DNA of 64,000 bases from Microbacterium foliorum (GCF_006385575.1 NZ_CP041040.1:310001-374000), one strand, 5' to 3'. Counted from the stretch's first letter, positions 1-9,528 are shown. A program made the numbers and translations. Notes: generated by a model not told the origin, from the letters alone.

Positions 1-1
1 C

Positions 2-202
2 GTGCGCGACCACAAGGCCTCGTTCCAGGAGTACATGGCGGGGCTCGTCGTCGCGGCGGGGGCGCCCGCATCCCTCGCTGCACAGCTGTCGATCCTCGCC
101 GAGGGTGCGCAGAGCACCGCGGCCATCGCCGCGGATCCGCAGGTCGCCGTGCAGGCGCGCAATGCGGCCGAGGTGCTGATCGACGCGGCCGTCGCGGCCT
201 GA
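2..202 (+). CDS. TetR/AcrR regulator, C-terminal fragment (cut by window start)
   Basis: Only the last 66 codons are inside the window; the true start and the DNA-binding helix-turn-helix lie upstream. The visible part is a helical Ala/Leu-rich stretch (LAAQLSILAEGAQ, then QARNAAEVLIDAA) of the kind that ends the ligand-binding and dimer domain of many actinobacterial TetR proteins. The first base of the window belongs to the preceding codon, so the GTG at position 2 is not a claimed start. The family assignment rests on this tail alone and is moderate. The two inverted repeats just after the stop could be its terminator or an operator. Confidence 0.55.
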   Translation: MRDHKASFQEYMAGLVVAAGAPASLAAQLSILAEGAQSTAAIAADPQVAVQARNAAEVLIDAAVAA

Positions 203-208
203 GAGACG

Positions 209-241
209 ATCTTCGCCGAAGATTTAGCTAGCCTGGCTAGC
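209..241. promoter_or_regulatory. Two adjacent inverted repeats after the TetR fragment
   Basis: ATCTTCG and CGAAGAT (209-223) form a 15-bp near-perfect palindrome. It is followed at 227-241 by GCTAGC-CTG-GCTAGC. The first could be a weak terminator hairpin for the TetR gene. The second looks like a TetR-type operator and lies about 50 bp upstream of the -10 box of the next gene. Function is inferred from symmetry and position only. Confidence 0.4.
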
Positions 242-302
242 GTTTTCGGGTGCCGGTGTCAAGGCTGGTGCGCTCCCGTGCCCGCGCGCGTATGGTGCGA
301 GC

Positions 303-1097
303 ATGGAATCCCGGATGCAGGACATCGGTCGCCAGACGATCATCATCGCTTCGGCGACCTTCATGCTGATAGCCGCGGCCGTCGGATCCGGCGCGTTCGG
401 CGGCACCTCGGTGAGCGAGCTGCAAGATGGCGCGCTCTCGGCCCAGGGGTCGTATCTCGCCCCGGCCGGCCCCGCCTTCTCGATCTGGTCGCTGATCTAC
501 CTCGGACTCATCGCCTACACGGTGTGGCAGGCGCTTCCGGCGCAGCGGGCGGACGAACGCCAGCGCGCGGTCGGCGGATGGATCGCCGCTTCGATGATCC
601 TGAACGGGCTCTGGCTCGTGACGGCGCAGTTCCTGTCGCTTCCGCTGACGGTGCTCGTGATCGCGCTGCTGCTCGCCACTCTCGCCCGGGTCATCGTGAT
701 CCTCGGCCGCAGCCGCGCCCGCACCTGGCCCGAGCGCATCGTGGTCGACGGTGCGAACGGCCTGCACTTCGGCTGGGTCACGATCGCGACCGTGGCCAAC
801 ACGACAGCGTGGTTCACGCAGATCGCCCCGGCAGCGTGGGCAGACCAGGCCGAGATCTGGGCCGTCGCCGTGCTCGCCGTCGTGCTCGTGATCGGCGTGG
901 CCAGCGCCCTCGTCACTCGGCGCATCGCCCCTGCCCTCGCGACCGCGTGGGGTCTCGGCTGGCTGGCCGTCGGTCGTCTGACCGGCGAACCCGAGAGCAC
1001 GGTCACCGCGATCGCCGCGATCGTCGTCGCGGTCGCCCTCGTCGCGGCGGGTGTCTGGGGAGTGCTGCGTCGTCCTCGCGCCGACATCGCCCTCTGA
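303..1097 (+). CDS. TspO/MBR-related multispanning membrane protein
   Basis: A 264-residue hydrophobic protein with about seven membrane segments. The stretch around residues 50-80 (YLAPAGPAFSIWSLIYLGL, then YTVWQALP) matches the actinobacterial 'tryptophan-rich sensory protein' branch related to TspO/MBR. These proteins are linked to tetrapyrrole or stress-ligand binding, but the long branch has no firm biochemical role. It is longer than the roughly 160 residues of classical TspO. The start is the ATG placed 6 bases after a TATGGT box (291-296), with no Shine-Dalgarno, so the message is probably leaderless. No operon partner is evident, because the next gene has its own -10 box. Confidence 0.65.
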   Translation: MESRMQDIGRQTIIIASATFMLIAAAVGSGAFGGTSVSELQDGALSAQGSYLAPAGPAFSIWSLIYLGLIAYTVWQALPAQRADERQRAVGGWIAASMILNGLWLVTAQFLSLPLTVLVIALLLATLARVIVILGRSRARTWPERIVVDGANGLHFGWVTIATVANTTAWFTQIAPAAWADQAEIWAVAVLAVVLVIGVASALVTRRIAPALATAWGLGWLAVGRLTGEPESTVTAIAAIVVAVALVAAGVWGVLRRPRADIAL

Positions 1098-1128
1098 CTC
1101 TGCGCTCGGTCGCGAATAGCCTGTTCTC

Positions 1129-1401
1129 ATGAGTGCGGATCAGCTGAGCTTTCACACGACGATCGGTGTCGAGGTCAAGGGCGAGACGTGGAGCTGTGTC
1201 GAGATACCCGGTTCCGCTGAGTTCTTCGGCACCGGGAAGTCCGTCAGGGTCGACGCCAGGGTCGACGACCTCGTCATCGAGAACGTGGGTGCGATGGTGA
1301 CGGGCACCGGTGGCCACATGGTGTCGCTGAATGCGAAGGCGCGTAAGTCGCTGGGGAAGGACATCGGTGACACGGTCGCGGTTACGATCACGAAGCGTTG
1401 A
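1129..1401 (+). CDS. DUF1905 domain protein
   Basis: A 90-residue soluble protein that is essentially one DUF1905 beta-barrel-like domain, running from FHTTIGVEVKGETWSCVEIP to GDTVAVTITKR. Members often stand alone or precede a YdeI-type domain; their biochemical role is unknown. A TAGCCT box at 1117-1122 lies 6 bases before the ATG, and no ribosome-binding site is present, so this is a likely leaderless gene with its own promoter. It faces kdpE, and the two genes are separated by a large inverted repeat. Confidence 0.75.
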   Translation: MSADQLSFHTTIGVEVKGETWSCVEIPGSAEFFGTGKSVRVDARVDDLVIENVGAMVTGTGGHMVSLNAKARKSLGKDIGDTVAVTITKR

Positions 1402-1410
1402 TCACGCACA

Positions 1411-1500
1411 CCGTTCACTGTTCAGCACAGATCTCGGCGGCGATGCCGGAAGCCCCCGGATTCTGACGTCGGAGCCACGCTCATGCTGAATTGTGAACGG
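1411..1500. repeat. Inverted repeat type A, copy 1
   Basis: Arms CCGTTCACTGTTCAGCA (1411-1427) and TGCTGAATTGTGAACGG (1484-1500) pair at 15 of 17 positions around a 56-base loop. The element fills the space between the convergent ends of the DUF1905 gene and kdpE. A second copy with the same arm sequence is at 32614-32699, again between convergent genes. It may act as a bidirectional terminator; there is no T-run. Confidence 0.75.
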
Positions 1501-1517
1501 AGAGCGACCGAGACCTT

Positions 1518-2189
1518 TCAGAGGACGAGCCGGTAGCCCATTCCCGACTCGGTGAGCAGGTGCTCCGGAGTGCTGGGCTCGGCCTCGAGCTTCTTACGCA
1601 GCTGCGACATGTACAGGCGCAGGTAGCCCGAGTCGGAGACCTGCTCGCTGCCCCAGATCTCCTTGAGCAGATCCTGCCGGGTGACCAGGGCACCGGGATG
1701 CCGGGCGAGGTGCTCGAGCATGCGCCACTCGGTGGGAGTGAGGTGAACTCGGGAACCCGCACGCGTCACCGTCTTCGTCGAGAGGTCGACCACGACGTCA
1801 CCGAACCCGACGGTCGACTCGCCTCCGGCGGGCACCGACCGACGCGACAGCGCCCTCAGCCGCGCGAGCAGCTCGTCGACCTGGAACGGTTTGGTGACGA
1901 AGTCGTCGGCTCCGGCATCCAGCGCCTCGACCTTGTCGGCCGAACCGGTGCGACCCGAGACGACGATGATCGGCACGGTGGTCCAGCCGCGCAGCGCCTG
2001 GATCACCTCGATGCCGTCGAGTCGCGGCATGCCGAGGTCGAGCATGATGATGTCGGGGTGCGTCTGCGCGGCGGCGGCCACAGCAGCGGCACCGTCGGCG
2101 GCCACGACCACCTCGTAGCCGTGGGCGGCGAGGGTGATGCGCAACGCCCGCACCATCTGCGGGTCGTCGTCGGCGATGAGGAGCTTCAC
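1518..2189 (-). CDS. kdpE: KdpE response regulator
   Basis: A 223-residue OmpR/PhoB-type response regulator that, once phosphorylated by KdpD, activates the kdp potassium-uptake operon. The receiver domain starts MKLLIADDDP and carries the phospho-acceptor Asp51 in IIMLDLGMP and the conserved Lys in TKPF. A winged-helix DNA-binding domain follows (LTPTEWRMLEHL, then SGYLRLYMSQLRKKLE). The start is a GTG that overlaps the kdpD stop by four bases (GTGA), indicating translational coupling. It is the last gene of the kdp operon. Length and motifs are normal for the family. Confidence 0.95.
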   Translation of the reverse strand: MKLLIADDDPQMVRALRITLAAHGYEVVVAADGAAAVAAAAQTHPDIIMLDLGMPRLDGIEVIQALRGWTTVPIIVVSGRTGSADKVEALDAGADDFVTKPFQVDELLARLRALSRRSVPAGGESTVGFGDVVVDLSTKTVTRAGSRVHLTPTEWRMLEHLARHPGALVTRQDLLKEIWGSEQVSDSGYLRLYMSQLRKKLEAEPSTPEHLLTESGMGYRLVL

Positions 2190-4723
2190 TCCGTCTCCTC
2201 CTGCGTGAGATCGGGTTCTCCTGCCAGAGGCAGTGAGATGACCATGGTGAGTCCACCACCCGGGGTGTCCTCGGGTGTCAGGGTACCGCCCATGCCCTCG
2301 GTGAACCCGCGCGACAGCGCGAGGCCGAGGCCGAGGCCAGCGGTGTTGTCGGTGTCGCCGAGACGCTGGAACGGCTGGAAGATGCGGTCGTGCTTCTCAG
2401 CCGGCACGCCCTTGCCCCGGTCGATGATGCGGATCTCGGCGTGGTCGCCGATGGTGCTCGTCGACACGATCACGCGACTGTCGGTCGGCGCGTGGCGGTG
2501 CGCGTTCGCGATGACGTTCACGAGCACCCGCTGCAGAAGCACCGGATCGGCCGCCACGGCCGGCAGATCGGCATCCAACGCCAGCTCCACGTCGTCGGGA
2601 CCGAGGGCGAGTTCGTCGACGGCCGCGAGCACGGGACCCGCGACGTCGAGTCGCATGTTCGAGACGGCGAGAACGCCAGCCTGCACGCGGCTGACATCGA
2701 GCAGATCGGTGACGAGTGACGACAGGGTGGCGAGGCTCTCGTCCGCGGTGGCGAGCAGCTCTTCCCGATCGGATGCCGACAGGCCGTGCGCCCCGCGGAG
2801 TCCACCGATCGCGGCGACCGCCGAAGCGAGCGGGCGACGCAGATCGTGGCTGACCGCCGAGAGCAGGGCGCTGCGCACCTGGTCGGTCTCGGCGAGAGCA
2901 GCGACCTCGCGCGCGGTGGCGCGCAGATCGGTGTGCTCGATTGCGGCGGCGAGCTGGGCGACGATCGCGTCGAGCAGGCGCCGAGCCGGGGTGTCGAGGG
3001 GTTCGCCGTGAAGTTCGAGCACGGCGGGTGCTGGCCCGCCTGCGCCGACGGTGACAGTCGTGGCTCGGCCGTCGGGGACGGGTTCGCCGTCGCTCGCCAG
3101 CACTTCGCCGTCGGCGGTGAGCAAGCGCACGCCCGTGAGACCGAACGCCTCGCGGGTGCGGCTGATCATGGCGAGCACGGCGTTGTCCCCGCGGAGCACA
3201 TTGCCGGCGACGGCGGCGAGCAGCTCGGCCTCGGCGACAGCGCGCTGGGCCGTGCGCGCTCGTCGGGCGGCCTGGTCGACGATGATGCTGACGAGCACGG
3301 CGATCACGACGTAGAGCGCGAGCGCGAGCACGTGCAGAGGGTGGGCGACCGTGATGGTGAAGAGCGGTGCGACGAAGAGGAAGTCGAGCGTGATGCCTGA
3401 CAGCACGGCGGCGAAGACTGCGGGGCGTGCCCCGCCGACCAGCGCCACCACGACCACGAGCAGCTGGTACGCGAGCACCTCTGCAGTGATCGATTCGGGG
3501 CTGCGGAAGGTGAACAGCATCCACGACAGCAGTGGCCCGAACACCAGCGCCACGACGAACCCGAGCAGCTGTCGGCGCCATCCGAGCGCGCCCCCGGTGA
3601 TGCGGGGGAGTGCAGCGCGTCCGCCCGCGGCGGCGTGCGTCACGATGTGCACGTCGATGTCGCCGGAGCGGCGGATGACCTCCGATCCGATGCCGGGTCC
3701 GGTCAGGGCCGCCGCGAGGCGACCGCGGCGGCTGACGCCGATCACGAGCTGCGTGGCGTCGGCGCCGTGCGCGAACTCGACGAGAGTGCCGGGGATGTCG
3801 TCGCCGATGATCTGGTGGAAGCTGCCGCCGAGCGACTCGACGAGCGACCGCTGTGCCGCCAGAGTCCCTGGAGTCTCGTCGCGCAGTCCGTCCTGCGTGG
3901 CCACGTGCACTGCGAGCAGCTCGCCGCCGGCCGAGCGGGCGGCTATCCGCGCACCGCGGCGCAGCAGCGTCTCGCCCTCGGGGCCGCCGGTGAGGGCGAC
4001 GACCACGCGCTCGCGTGCCTGCCAGGTGCCCTCGATGCCGTGGTCGGCGCGATAGCTGCGCAGCGCGCTGTCGACCTCGTCGGCCAGCCAGAGCAGCGCG
4101 AGCTCGCGCAATGCGGTGAGGTTGCCGAGGCGGAAGTAGTTCGACAGCGCGGCGTCGATGCGCTCGGCCGGATACACGAGGCCGGCCGACAGCCGGTCGC
4201 GCAGCGACTGCGGCGCGAGGTCGACGACCTCGATCTCGTCGGCCGCGCGCACCACGGCATCGGGGATCGTCTCCTGCTGCGCGACGCCGGTGATCTTCTC
4301 GACCACCGCGTTCAGCGACTCGATGTGCTGCACATTCACGGTCGTGACGACGTCGATGCCCGCATCGAGCAGTGCGTTGACGTCCTGCCAGCGCTTCGTG
4401 TTCTGCGAACCGGGGGTGTTGGTGTGGGCGAGCTCGTCGACGAGGGCGATCTCGGGGCGACGCGCGAGCACCGCCTCCAGGTCCATCTCGCTCAGAGGCA
4501 CGCCTCGGTGCAGGTCGATGCGACGGGGCACCTCGGGGATGCCGATGGTCTGCGCCGCCGTCGCCGCGCGCTCATGCGTCTCGACGATCGCGATCACGAC
4601 ATCGCGGCCCTCATCGAGCAGTCGGCGACCTTCGACGAGCATCTCGAAGGTCTTGCCGACACCGGGCGCTGCGCCGAGCAGCACGCGGAGTCGGCCGCGC
4701 CGCGGCATCCGCTCTGCCGTCAT
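2186..4723 (-). CDS. kdpD: KdpD sensor histidine kinase
   Basis: An 845-residue membrane sensor kinase controlling potassium uptake. Domains in order: the KdpD N-terminal ATP-binding domain with Walker A GAAPGVGKT (residues 17-25); a universal-stress-like segment; four membrane helices near residues 380-490; a GAF-like region; a HisKA box SAVSHDLRRPL with His near 625; and a HATPase domain (VIANAHRHAP, GKGVPAEKHD, GLGLALSRG). The start codon overlaps the kdpC stop by one base (TGATG), and the stop overlaps kdpE. The full kinase core suggests it is active. Known KdpD proteins respond to low potassium or ionic stress. Confidence 0.95.
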   Translation of the reverse strand: MTAERMPRRGRLRVLLGAAPGVGKTFEMLVEGRRLLDEGRDVVIAIVETHERAATAAQTIGIPEVPRRIDLHRGVPLSEMDLEAVLARRPEIALVDELAHTNTPGSQNTKRWQDVNALLDAGIDVVTTVNVQHIESLNAVVEKITGVAQQETIPDAVVRAADEIEVVDLAPQSLRDRLSAGLVYPAERIDAALSNYFRLGNLTALRELALLWLADEVDSALRSYRADHGIEGTWQARERVVVALTGGPEGETLLRRGARIAARSAGGELLAVHVATQDGLRDETPGTLAAQRSLVESLGGSFHQIIGDDIPGTLVEFAHGADATQLVIGVSRRGRLAAALTGPGIGSEVIRRSGDIDVHIVTHAAAGGRAALPRITGGALGWRRQLLGFVVALVFGPLLSWMLFTFRSPESITAEVLAYQLLVVVVALVGGARPAVFAAVLSGITLDFLFVAPLFTITVAHPLHVLALALYVVIAVLVSIIVDQAARRARTAQRAVAEAELLAAVAGNVLRGDNAVLAMISRTREAFGLTGVRLLTADGEVLASDGEPVPDGRATTVTVGAGGPAPAVLELHGEPLDTPARRLLDAIVAQLAAAIEHTDLRATAREVAALAETDQVRSALLSAVSHDLRRPLASAVAAIGGLRGAHGLSASDREELLATADESLATLSSLVTDLLDVSRVQAGVLAVSNMRLDVAGPVLAAVDELALGPDDVELALDADLPAVAADPVLLQRVLVNVIANAHRHAPTDSRVIVSTSTIGDHAEIRIIDRGKGVPAEKHDRIFQPFQRLGDTDNTAGLGLGLALSRGFTEGMGGTLTPEDTPGGGLTMVISLPLAGEPDLTQEETE

Positions 4724-5322
4724 CAGCCCTCCTGCTCATCGAGCGCGAGATTGAGTTCGGCGACGTTGATGCGCTCTTCGCCGAGGAATCCCAGATCCCG
4801 CCCTTGAATCCTAGACTCCACGAGGTCGCGCACCTGCTGCTCGGGCAGGCCGCGCTCGTCGGCCACCCGCGGCACCTGCAGCAGGGCGTAGGCGACGCTG
4901 ATGTGCGGGTCGAGGCCCGAGCCGGATGCCGTCACAGCGTCGGCCGGCACGGCGCCCGGGCTCACGCCCTCGCGCCCGGCGATGGCCGCCTGGCGCTCGC
5001 CGATCGACGCGACGAGATCGGGGTTCTCTGGGCCGAGGTTGCTGCCACCCGAGCTGGTTCCGTCGTAGCCGGCGCCCGCGGCAGAGGGGCGTGACTGGAA
5101 GTACTCGGGAAGGGCCTCGCCTTCGGCATCCGTGAAGGACTGACCGATCAGCGAGCTGCCCTTGTCGTCGGCAAGCGGCGAGCCGTTCGCCTGCCACGGA
5201 AGGAGCAGCTGGCCGATGCCGGTGACGACCAGGGTGTAGCCGACGCCGAGCACGAGGGTGAGCACGAGCATCGCGCGGATGGCGACGCCGGCGGTGCGGG
5301 CCATGGTGCGGGTGGAGGACAT
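4723..5322 (-). CDS. kdpC: KdpC subunit of the potassium-transporting P-type ATPase
   Basis: A 199-residue subunit of KdpFABC that is anchored by one N-terminal helix (residues about 11-40, ending in the conserved LLLPWQANGS) and otherwise extracytoplasmic. Family signatures are SLIGQSF, YFQSRPSAAGAGYDG, SGSGLDPHIS and the C-terminal RINVAELNLALD. The ATG is preceded by AAAGG at good spacing. It is separated from kdpB by a 117-base gap with a long stem-loop (type I repeat). No missing parts. Confidence 0.95.
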   Translation of the reverse strand: MSSTRTMARTAGVAIRAMLVLTLVLGVGYTLVVTGIGQLLLPWQANGSPLADDKGSSLIGQSFTDAEGEALPEYFQSRPSAAGAGYDGTSSGGSNLGPENPDLVASIGERQAAIAGREGVSPGAVPADAVTASGSGLDPHISVAYALLQVPRVADERGLPEQQVRDLVESRIQGRDLGFLGEERINVAELNLALDEQEG

Positions 5323-5362
5323 GAGATGCCTTTCAAAGTCGGAGGGTTGTGTGTGACCACTG

Positions 5363-5431
5363 CGGGGGCCGACACGCCAGTCGGAGGACCGGCGACGGGG
5401 TTGCGTCCGACATCTGGAGTGTCGGCCCCCG
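5363..5431. repeat. Long stem-loop inside the kdp operon (type I), between kdpB and kdpC
   Basis: Arms CGGGGGCCGACACGCCAG (5363-5380) and CTGGAGTGTCGGCCCCCG (5414-5431) pair at 17 of 18 positions, with a further short pairing inside. It lies within the transcript between kdpB and kdpC, not at an operon end, so it might set the relative level of KdpFAB and KdpCDE by partial termination or by protecting the upstream RNA. This role is inferred. Confidence 0.75.
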
Positions 5432-5439
5432 ATCTGGGG

Positions 5440-7752
5440 TCAGAAGCCGGGGATGAGGGTGATGACGAGGTCGATCAGCTTGATGCCGATGAACGGTGCG
5501 ATCACTCCGCCGAGGCCGTAGACCAGCAGGTTGCGCTGCAGGATCTGCGAGGCGCTCGCCGGCCGGTACTTCACTCCGCGGAGTGCGAGCGGGATCAGGA
5601 AGACGATCACGATCGCGTTGAAGATGATCGCGCTGGTCACGGCGGATGCCGGCGAGTGCAGCTGCATGATGTTGAGCGCCGCGAGTCCGGGGAAGACGCC
5701 CATGAACATCGCCGGGATGATGGCGAAGTACTTGGCGATGTCGTTGGCGAGCGAGAACGTCGTGAGAGCTCCGCGGGTGATGAGCAGCTGCTTGCCGATG
5801 CGCACGATGTCGATGAGCTTGGTCGGGTCCGAGTCGAGGTCGACCATGTTGCCGGCCTCCTTCGCCGCCGACGTGCCGGTGTTCATCGCGACGCCGACGT
5901 CGGCCTGGGCGAGAGCGGGGGCGTCGTTCGTGCCGTCGCCGGTCATGGCGACGAGTCGGCCGCCCTCCTGCTCGCGCTTGATCAGCTCGAGCTTCTGCTC
6001 AGGAGTCGCCTCGGCGAGGAAGTCGTCGACCCCGGCCTCCTTGGCGATCGCGGCGGCGGTCAGCGGGTTGTCGCCCGTGATCATCACCGTGCGGATGCCC
6101 ATGCTGCGCAGCTCCTCGAACCGCTCGCGCAGGCCGTCTTTCACGATGTCCTTGAGGTGCACGACGCCGAGCACACGGTCGGTGGCCTCGGCAGCTGCCC
6201 CGGCCCCGGCCACTTGGCTGGAGATTCCCCGGTCGGCTGACTGATCGACGGCATCCGCCCAGCCATCCGTGACCTGTCCAGCCATCCGGGCCGAAGAAGA
6301 GCCCGCCGCGCGCTTCACGGCGACGACCAAGGGGGTGCCGCCGCTCGAGGCGACACGGTCGGTGAGCTCGGTCAGCTGGGCGTTCGTGTCAAGTCCGAGC
6401 CAGGCGCTGATCGCCGAGCCTGCACCCTTGCGGATCTGCGTGCCATCGGGCAGGTCGAGGCCCGACATGCGGGTCTGTGCAGTGAACGGCACGACGACCG
6501 CTCCGGCCGGCTCGGCGATCCGGATGCCGTGCGACGCGGCCAACTCGACGATCGACGCGCCTTCCGGGGTGGGATCGGCGAGGGACGAGAGCGCGGCGAC
6601 GCGCAACAGCTCCTCGGCGTCGACTCCTGCGAGAGGCAGCACCTCGTGGGCGCGGCGGTTGCCGTAGGTGATGGTTCCGGTCTTGTCGAGCAGCAGGGTC
6701 GTGACGTCTCCCGCGGCCTCGACGGCACGGCCCGACATGGCGAGCACGTTGCGCTGCACGAGACGGTCCATGCCGGCGATGCCGATGGCCGAGAGCAGGG
6801 CGCCGATCGTGGTCGGGATCAGGCACACGAGCAGGGCGATCAGCACCGGGATGCTGACGGGCGAGGCCGCATACGACGCGATCGGGTTGAGCGCGAGCAC
6901 CACCACGACGAACACGATCGACAGGCTCGCGAGCAGGATGTTCAGCGCGATCTCGTTGGGGGTGCGCTGGCGGCTCGCGCCCTCGACGAGGGCGATCATG
7001 CGGTCGACGAACGTCTCGCCGGGCTTCGAGGTGATGCGCACGACGATGCGATCAGACAGCACGCGTGTGCCACCGGTGACGGCGCTGCGGTCGCCGCCGG
7101 ATTCGCGGATGACGGGGGCGCTCTCGCCCGTGATGGCCGACTCGTCGACGGTCGCGATGCCGGCGATGATGTCGCCGTCGCCGGGGATCAGCTCACCCGC
7201 CGTGACGATCACGATGTCGTCGCGCTGCAGCTCGGCCGATGAGACGTCGACAGCGTCCGACCGCTCGGCCAACGCATCCGCTGCGTCATACCTGACGACC
7301 TTGCGGGCCATAGTGCTGGTGCGGGTCTTGCGCAGGCTCGCGGCCTGCGCCTTGCCGCGGCCCTCGGCCACCGATTCGGCGACGTTGGCGAACAGCACGG
7401 TCAGCCACAGCCAGATCGCGATGCCCCAGGTGAACGGCGCGGGCACCGGGGTTCCGCCCGAGTCGGCGGGGCCGCCGAGGAACGGCTCGGCGATCGCGAG
7501 CACCGTCGTGAACGCGGCACCGACCCAGACGAGCAGCATCACAGGATTGCGCACGAGAGATGCGGGGTTGAGCTTGCGCAGCGCTCCCGGAAGAGCCTGG
7601 GTCAGCTGCGCCCAGCCGAACGAGCGGGGCGGTTCGGCGGGAGTGGCTTCGGATGCCGCAGCATCCTGCTGTTCTGGGTCCCCGCTCGTTGAGCGAGCGG
7701 AGCCTTCCTCGGTCGTTGAGCGAGCGGAGCGGGACGAAACGTGAGATGTCAT
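5440..7752 (-). CDS. kdpB: KdpB ATPase subunit with an N-terminal extension and an internal insertion
   Basis: A 770-residue P-type ATPase catalytic subunit, longer than the usual roughly 680-700. Signatures: TGES in [12 protein letters not shown], the phosphorylation motif DKTGT with Asp near 356, [16 protein letters not shown], and [22 protein letters not shown]. About 45 extra residues precede the conserved [13 protein letters not shown]. Residues about 4-22 of these are encoded by two copies of the CGTTGAGCGAGCGGAGC repeat (7687-7730). A second, roughly 40-residue low-complexity insertion sits in the nucleotide-binding domain before [11 protein letters not shown] (6180-6305) and resembles the repeat after sodA. 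The start follows the kdpA stop by one base. Confidence 0.95.
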   Translation of the reverse strand: MTSHVSSRSARSTTEEGSARSTSGDPEQQDAAASEATPAEPPRSFGWAQLTQALPGALRKLNPASLVRNPVMLLVWVGAAFTTVLAIAEPFLGGPADSGGTPVPAPFTWGIAIWLWLTVLFANVAESVAEGRGKAQAASLRKTRTSTMARKVVRYDAADALAERSDAVDVSSAELQRDDIVIVTAGELIPGDGDIIAGIATVDESAITGESAPVIRESGGDRSAVTGGTRVLSDRIVVRITSKPGETFVDRMIALVEGASRQRTPNEIALNILLASLSIVFVVVVLALNPIASYAASPVSIPVLIALLVCLIPTTIGALLSAIGIAGMDRLVQRNVLAMSGRAVEAAGDVTTLLLDKTGTITYGNRRAHEVLPLAGVDAEELLRVAALSSLADPTPEGASIVELAASHGIRIAEPAGAVVVPFTAQTRMSGLDLPDGTQIRKGAGSAISAWLGLDTNAQLTELTDRVASSGGTPLVVAVKRAAGSSSARMAGQVTDGWADAVDQSADRGISSQVAGAGAAAEATDRVLGVVHLKDIVKDGLRERFEELRSMGIRTVMITGDNPLTAAAIAKEAGVDDFLAEATPEQKLELIKREQEGGRLVAMTGDGTNDAPALAQADVGVAMNTGTSAAKEAGNMVDLDSDPTKLIDIVRIGKQLLITRGALTTFSLANDIAKYFAIIPAMFMGVFPGLAALNIMQLHSPASAVTSAIIFNAIVIVFLIPLALRGVKYRPASASQILQRNLLVYGLGGVIAPFIGIKLIDLVITLIPGF
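6180..6305. repeat. Repeat-like insertion inside kdpB
   Basis: CGGCTGACTGATCGACGG (6234-6251), then CATCCG, then CAGCCATCCGT (6260-6270) and a second CAGCCATCCG (6279-6288) lie in the kdpB insertion. The intergenic element after sodA has CGGCTGACCGATCCCCGG (44923-44940; 15 of 18 identical) and CAGCCATCCGT (44987-44997) in the same order. The kdpB reading frame is kept through the insertion. Confidence 0.55.
7687..7741. repeat. Type B repeat, coding copy at the start of kdpB
   Basis: CGTTGAGCGAGCGGAGC occurs at 7687-7703 and again at 7714-7730, the second followed by GGGACGAAACG. This is the right-hand arm of the type B element found at 36443-36532 and 60863-60990. Here the two copies are direct and are translated, in the opposite strand, as the serine/arginine-rich N-terminal tail of KdpB. 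Confidence 0.75.
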
Positions 7753-7753
7753 G

Positions 7754-9439
7754 TCAGACGAGTCCTTCAGCGAGGGGTCCCAGTGCGAGCACGGGGAAGT
7801 AGGTGAGTGCCGTGATGATGACCGTGACGGCGGCGAGGAGGCCGACGAACTGCGGTCGGTGCGTGGGCAGGGTTCCGGTGTTCTCCGGCACGCGCTGCTG
7901 CGCGGCGAAGGATCCGGCCAGGGCCAGCACGAGCACGATCGGAAGGAACCGGCCGAGCAGCATCGCGATGCCCAGTGCGGTGTTGAACCACGGGGTGTTC
8001 GCAGTGAGGCCGGCGAAGGCGGAGCCGTTGTTGTTCGACGCCGAGGTGAAGGCGTAGAGCACCTCGCTCATGCCGTGCACACCGGGGTTGAGGATGCTGG
8101 TCGCCTCGACGTCGGCGCGGATGCCGGGGATCGCGAAGCTCAGGGCCGTGCCGATCAGCACGAGCGTGGGCGTCACGAGGATGTAGAGGCTCGCGAGCTT
8201 GATCTCCTTCGGGCCGATGCGCTTGCCGAGGTACTCGGGGGTGCGCCCGACGAGCAGTCCACCGACGAACACCGCGATGATCGCGAGCACGAGCATGCCG
8301 TACAGGCCCGAGCCGACGCCGCCGGGCGCGACCTCGCCGAGCATCATGTTGAGCATCGGCATCATGCCACCGAGCGCCGTGTACGAGTCGTGCATCGAGT
8401 TGACGGCACCGGTCGAGGTCAGGGTGCTGGCGCTACCGAAGAGGGTCGAGCCGAGGATGCCGAAGCGCACCTCCTTGCCCTCCATGGCGGCGCCGGCGAG
8501 TTCGGGTGCTGAGCCTCGGCCGGCGAGCTCGAGGGCCGAGAGCGCGAAGGTCGAGACCAGGAAGATCGTGCCCATCACGGCGGCGATCGCGTAGCCCTGG
8601 CGGTTGTCGCCGATCATGCGACCGAACGTGCGGGGGAGTGAGAACGGGATCACGAGGATCAGCAGGATCTGCAGCAGGCTGGTCCATCCGGTCGGGTTCT
8701 CGAACGGATGCGCCGAGTTGGCGTTGAAGAAGCCGCCGCCGTTGGTGCCGAGCAGCTTGATGGCCTCCTGTGACGCGACCGGTCCGCCGGGAATGGTCTG
8801 CGTGCCGCCCGAGACCGTGGTCACATCGGTGAAGCCGGCGAAGTTCTGCACCACGCCGCCCGCGATCAGGGCGATGGCGGCGATCAGAGCGATCGGCAGC
8901 AGGATGCGTCCGAGCCCGCGGATCAGGTCGACCCAGAAGTTGCCGATCGTGGTCGAGCCGCGGCGCGAGAGGCCGCGGATCAGCGCGACCGCGACGGCCA
9001 GACCGACGGCGGCCGAGACGAAGTTCTGCACAGTGAGGCCCGCGAGCTGCACGGTGTAGCCCATGGTCTGCTCGGGCGAGTACGACTGCCAGTTGGTGTT
9101 CGCGACGAACGACGCCGCGGTGTTGAAGGCGAGCCCCTCGGGCACGGCCGGGAGTCCGAGCGACTGGGGCAGGAAGCCCTGCAGACGCTGCAGCCCGTAG
9201 ACCAACAGCAGACCGACGATCGAGAACGCGAGCACGCTGCGGGCATACGCCCGCCAGGTCTGCTCGGATGCCGGGTCGACGCCGATCAGGCGGAAGATGC
9301 CCCGCTCGGCCTTCAGATCACGGGGAGTGCTGAAGACGCGCGCCATGTAGTCGCCGACAGGGCGGTAGAGCAGCACGAGGGCGACGACGAGCACGGCGGC
9401 TTGCAGGATGCCGAACCAGAGTTCGGTGCCGGCGCCCAT
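7754..9439 (-). CDS. kdpA: KdpA potassium-binding and translocating subunit
   Basis: A 561-residue polytopic membrane protein that carries potassium through KdpFABC. The four selectivity-filter-like loops are visible, for example [27 protein letters not shown] and [10 protein letters not shown], and about ten helices follow. The start is the ATG of [12 protein letters not shown]; it overlaps the kdpF stop (TGATG). An upstream in-frame extension is the antisense of nothing conserved and was dropped. It is the first large gene of the operon. Confidence 0.95.
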   Translation of the reverse strand: MGAGTELWFGILQAAVLVVALVLLYRPVGDYMARVFSTPRDLKAERGIFRLIGVDPASEQTWRAYARSVLAFSIVGLLLVYGLQRLQGFLPQSLGLPAVPEGLAFNTAASFVANTNWQSYSPEQTMGYTVQLAGLTVQNFVSAAVGLAVAVALIRGLSRRGSTTIGNFWVDLIRGLGRILLPIALIAAIALIAGGVVQNFAGFTDVTTVSGGTQTIPGGPVASQEAIKLLGTNGGGFFNANSAHPFENPTGWTSLLQILLILVIPFSLPRTFGRMIGDNRQGYAIAAVMGTIFLVSTFALSALELAGRGSAPELAGAAMEGKEVRFGILGSTLFGSASTLTSTGAVNSMHDSYTALGGMMPMLNMMLGEVAPGGVGSGLYGMLVLAIIAVFVGGLLVGRTPEYLGKRIGPKEIKLASLYILVTPTLVLIGTALSFAIPGIRADVEATSILNPGVHGMSEVLYAFTSASNNNGSAFAGLTANTPWFNTALGIAMLLGRFLPIVLVLALAGSFAAQQRVPENTGTLPTHRPQFVGLLAAVTVIITALTYFPVLALGPLAEGLV

Positions 9440-9528
9440 CAGAACTTCTCCGGGGCGACGAGAGCCACCACGAGGTAGACGACGGCGGCCACGGCGAGGG
9501 CGGCGGCGATGATCTCGAAGACGATCAC
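9439..9528 (-). CDS. kdpF: KdpF small membrane subunit
   Basis: A 29-residue single-helix peptide reading [12 protein letters not shown], then [12 protein letters not shown] at the end, which matches the KdpF pattern of a hydrophobic helix closed by a P-E-(K/R)-F tail. KdpF stabilises the KdpABC complex. The start is GTG at 9528-9526, preceded by AAGGGGGTGG. The stop overlaps the kdpA ATG by one base. Too short for routine gene calling; confidence comes from the tail motif and the position. Confidence 0.9.
   Translation of the reverse strand: MIVFEIIAAALAVAAVVYLVVALVAPEKF

Noticed and set aside
237..1130. Minus-strand open frame of 297 codons opposite the TspO-like gene
   Set aside because: Arg/Asp/Gly-rich shadow sequence. 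The plus frame has membrane helices and a leaderless promoter.
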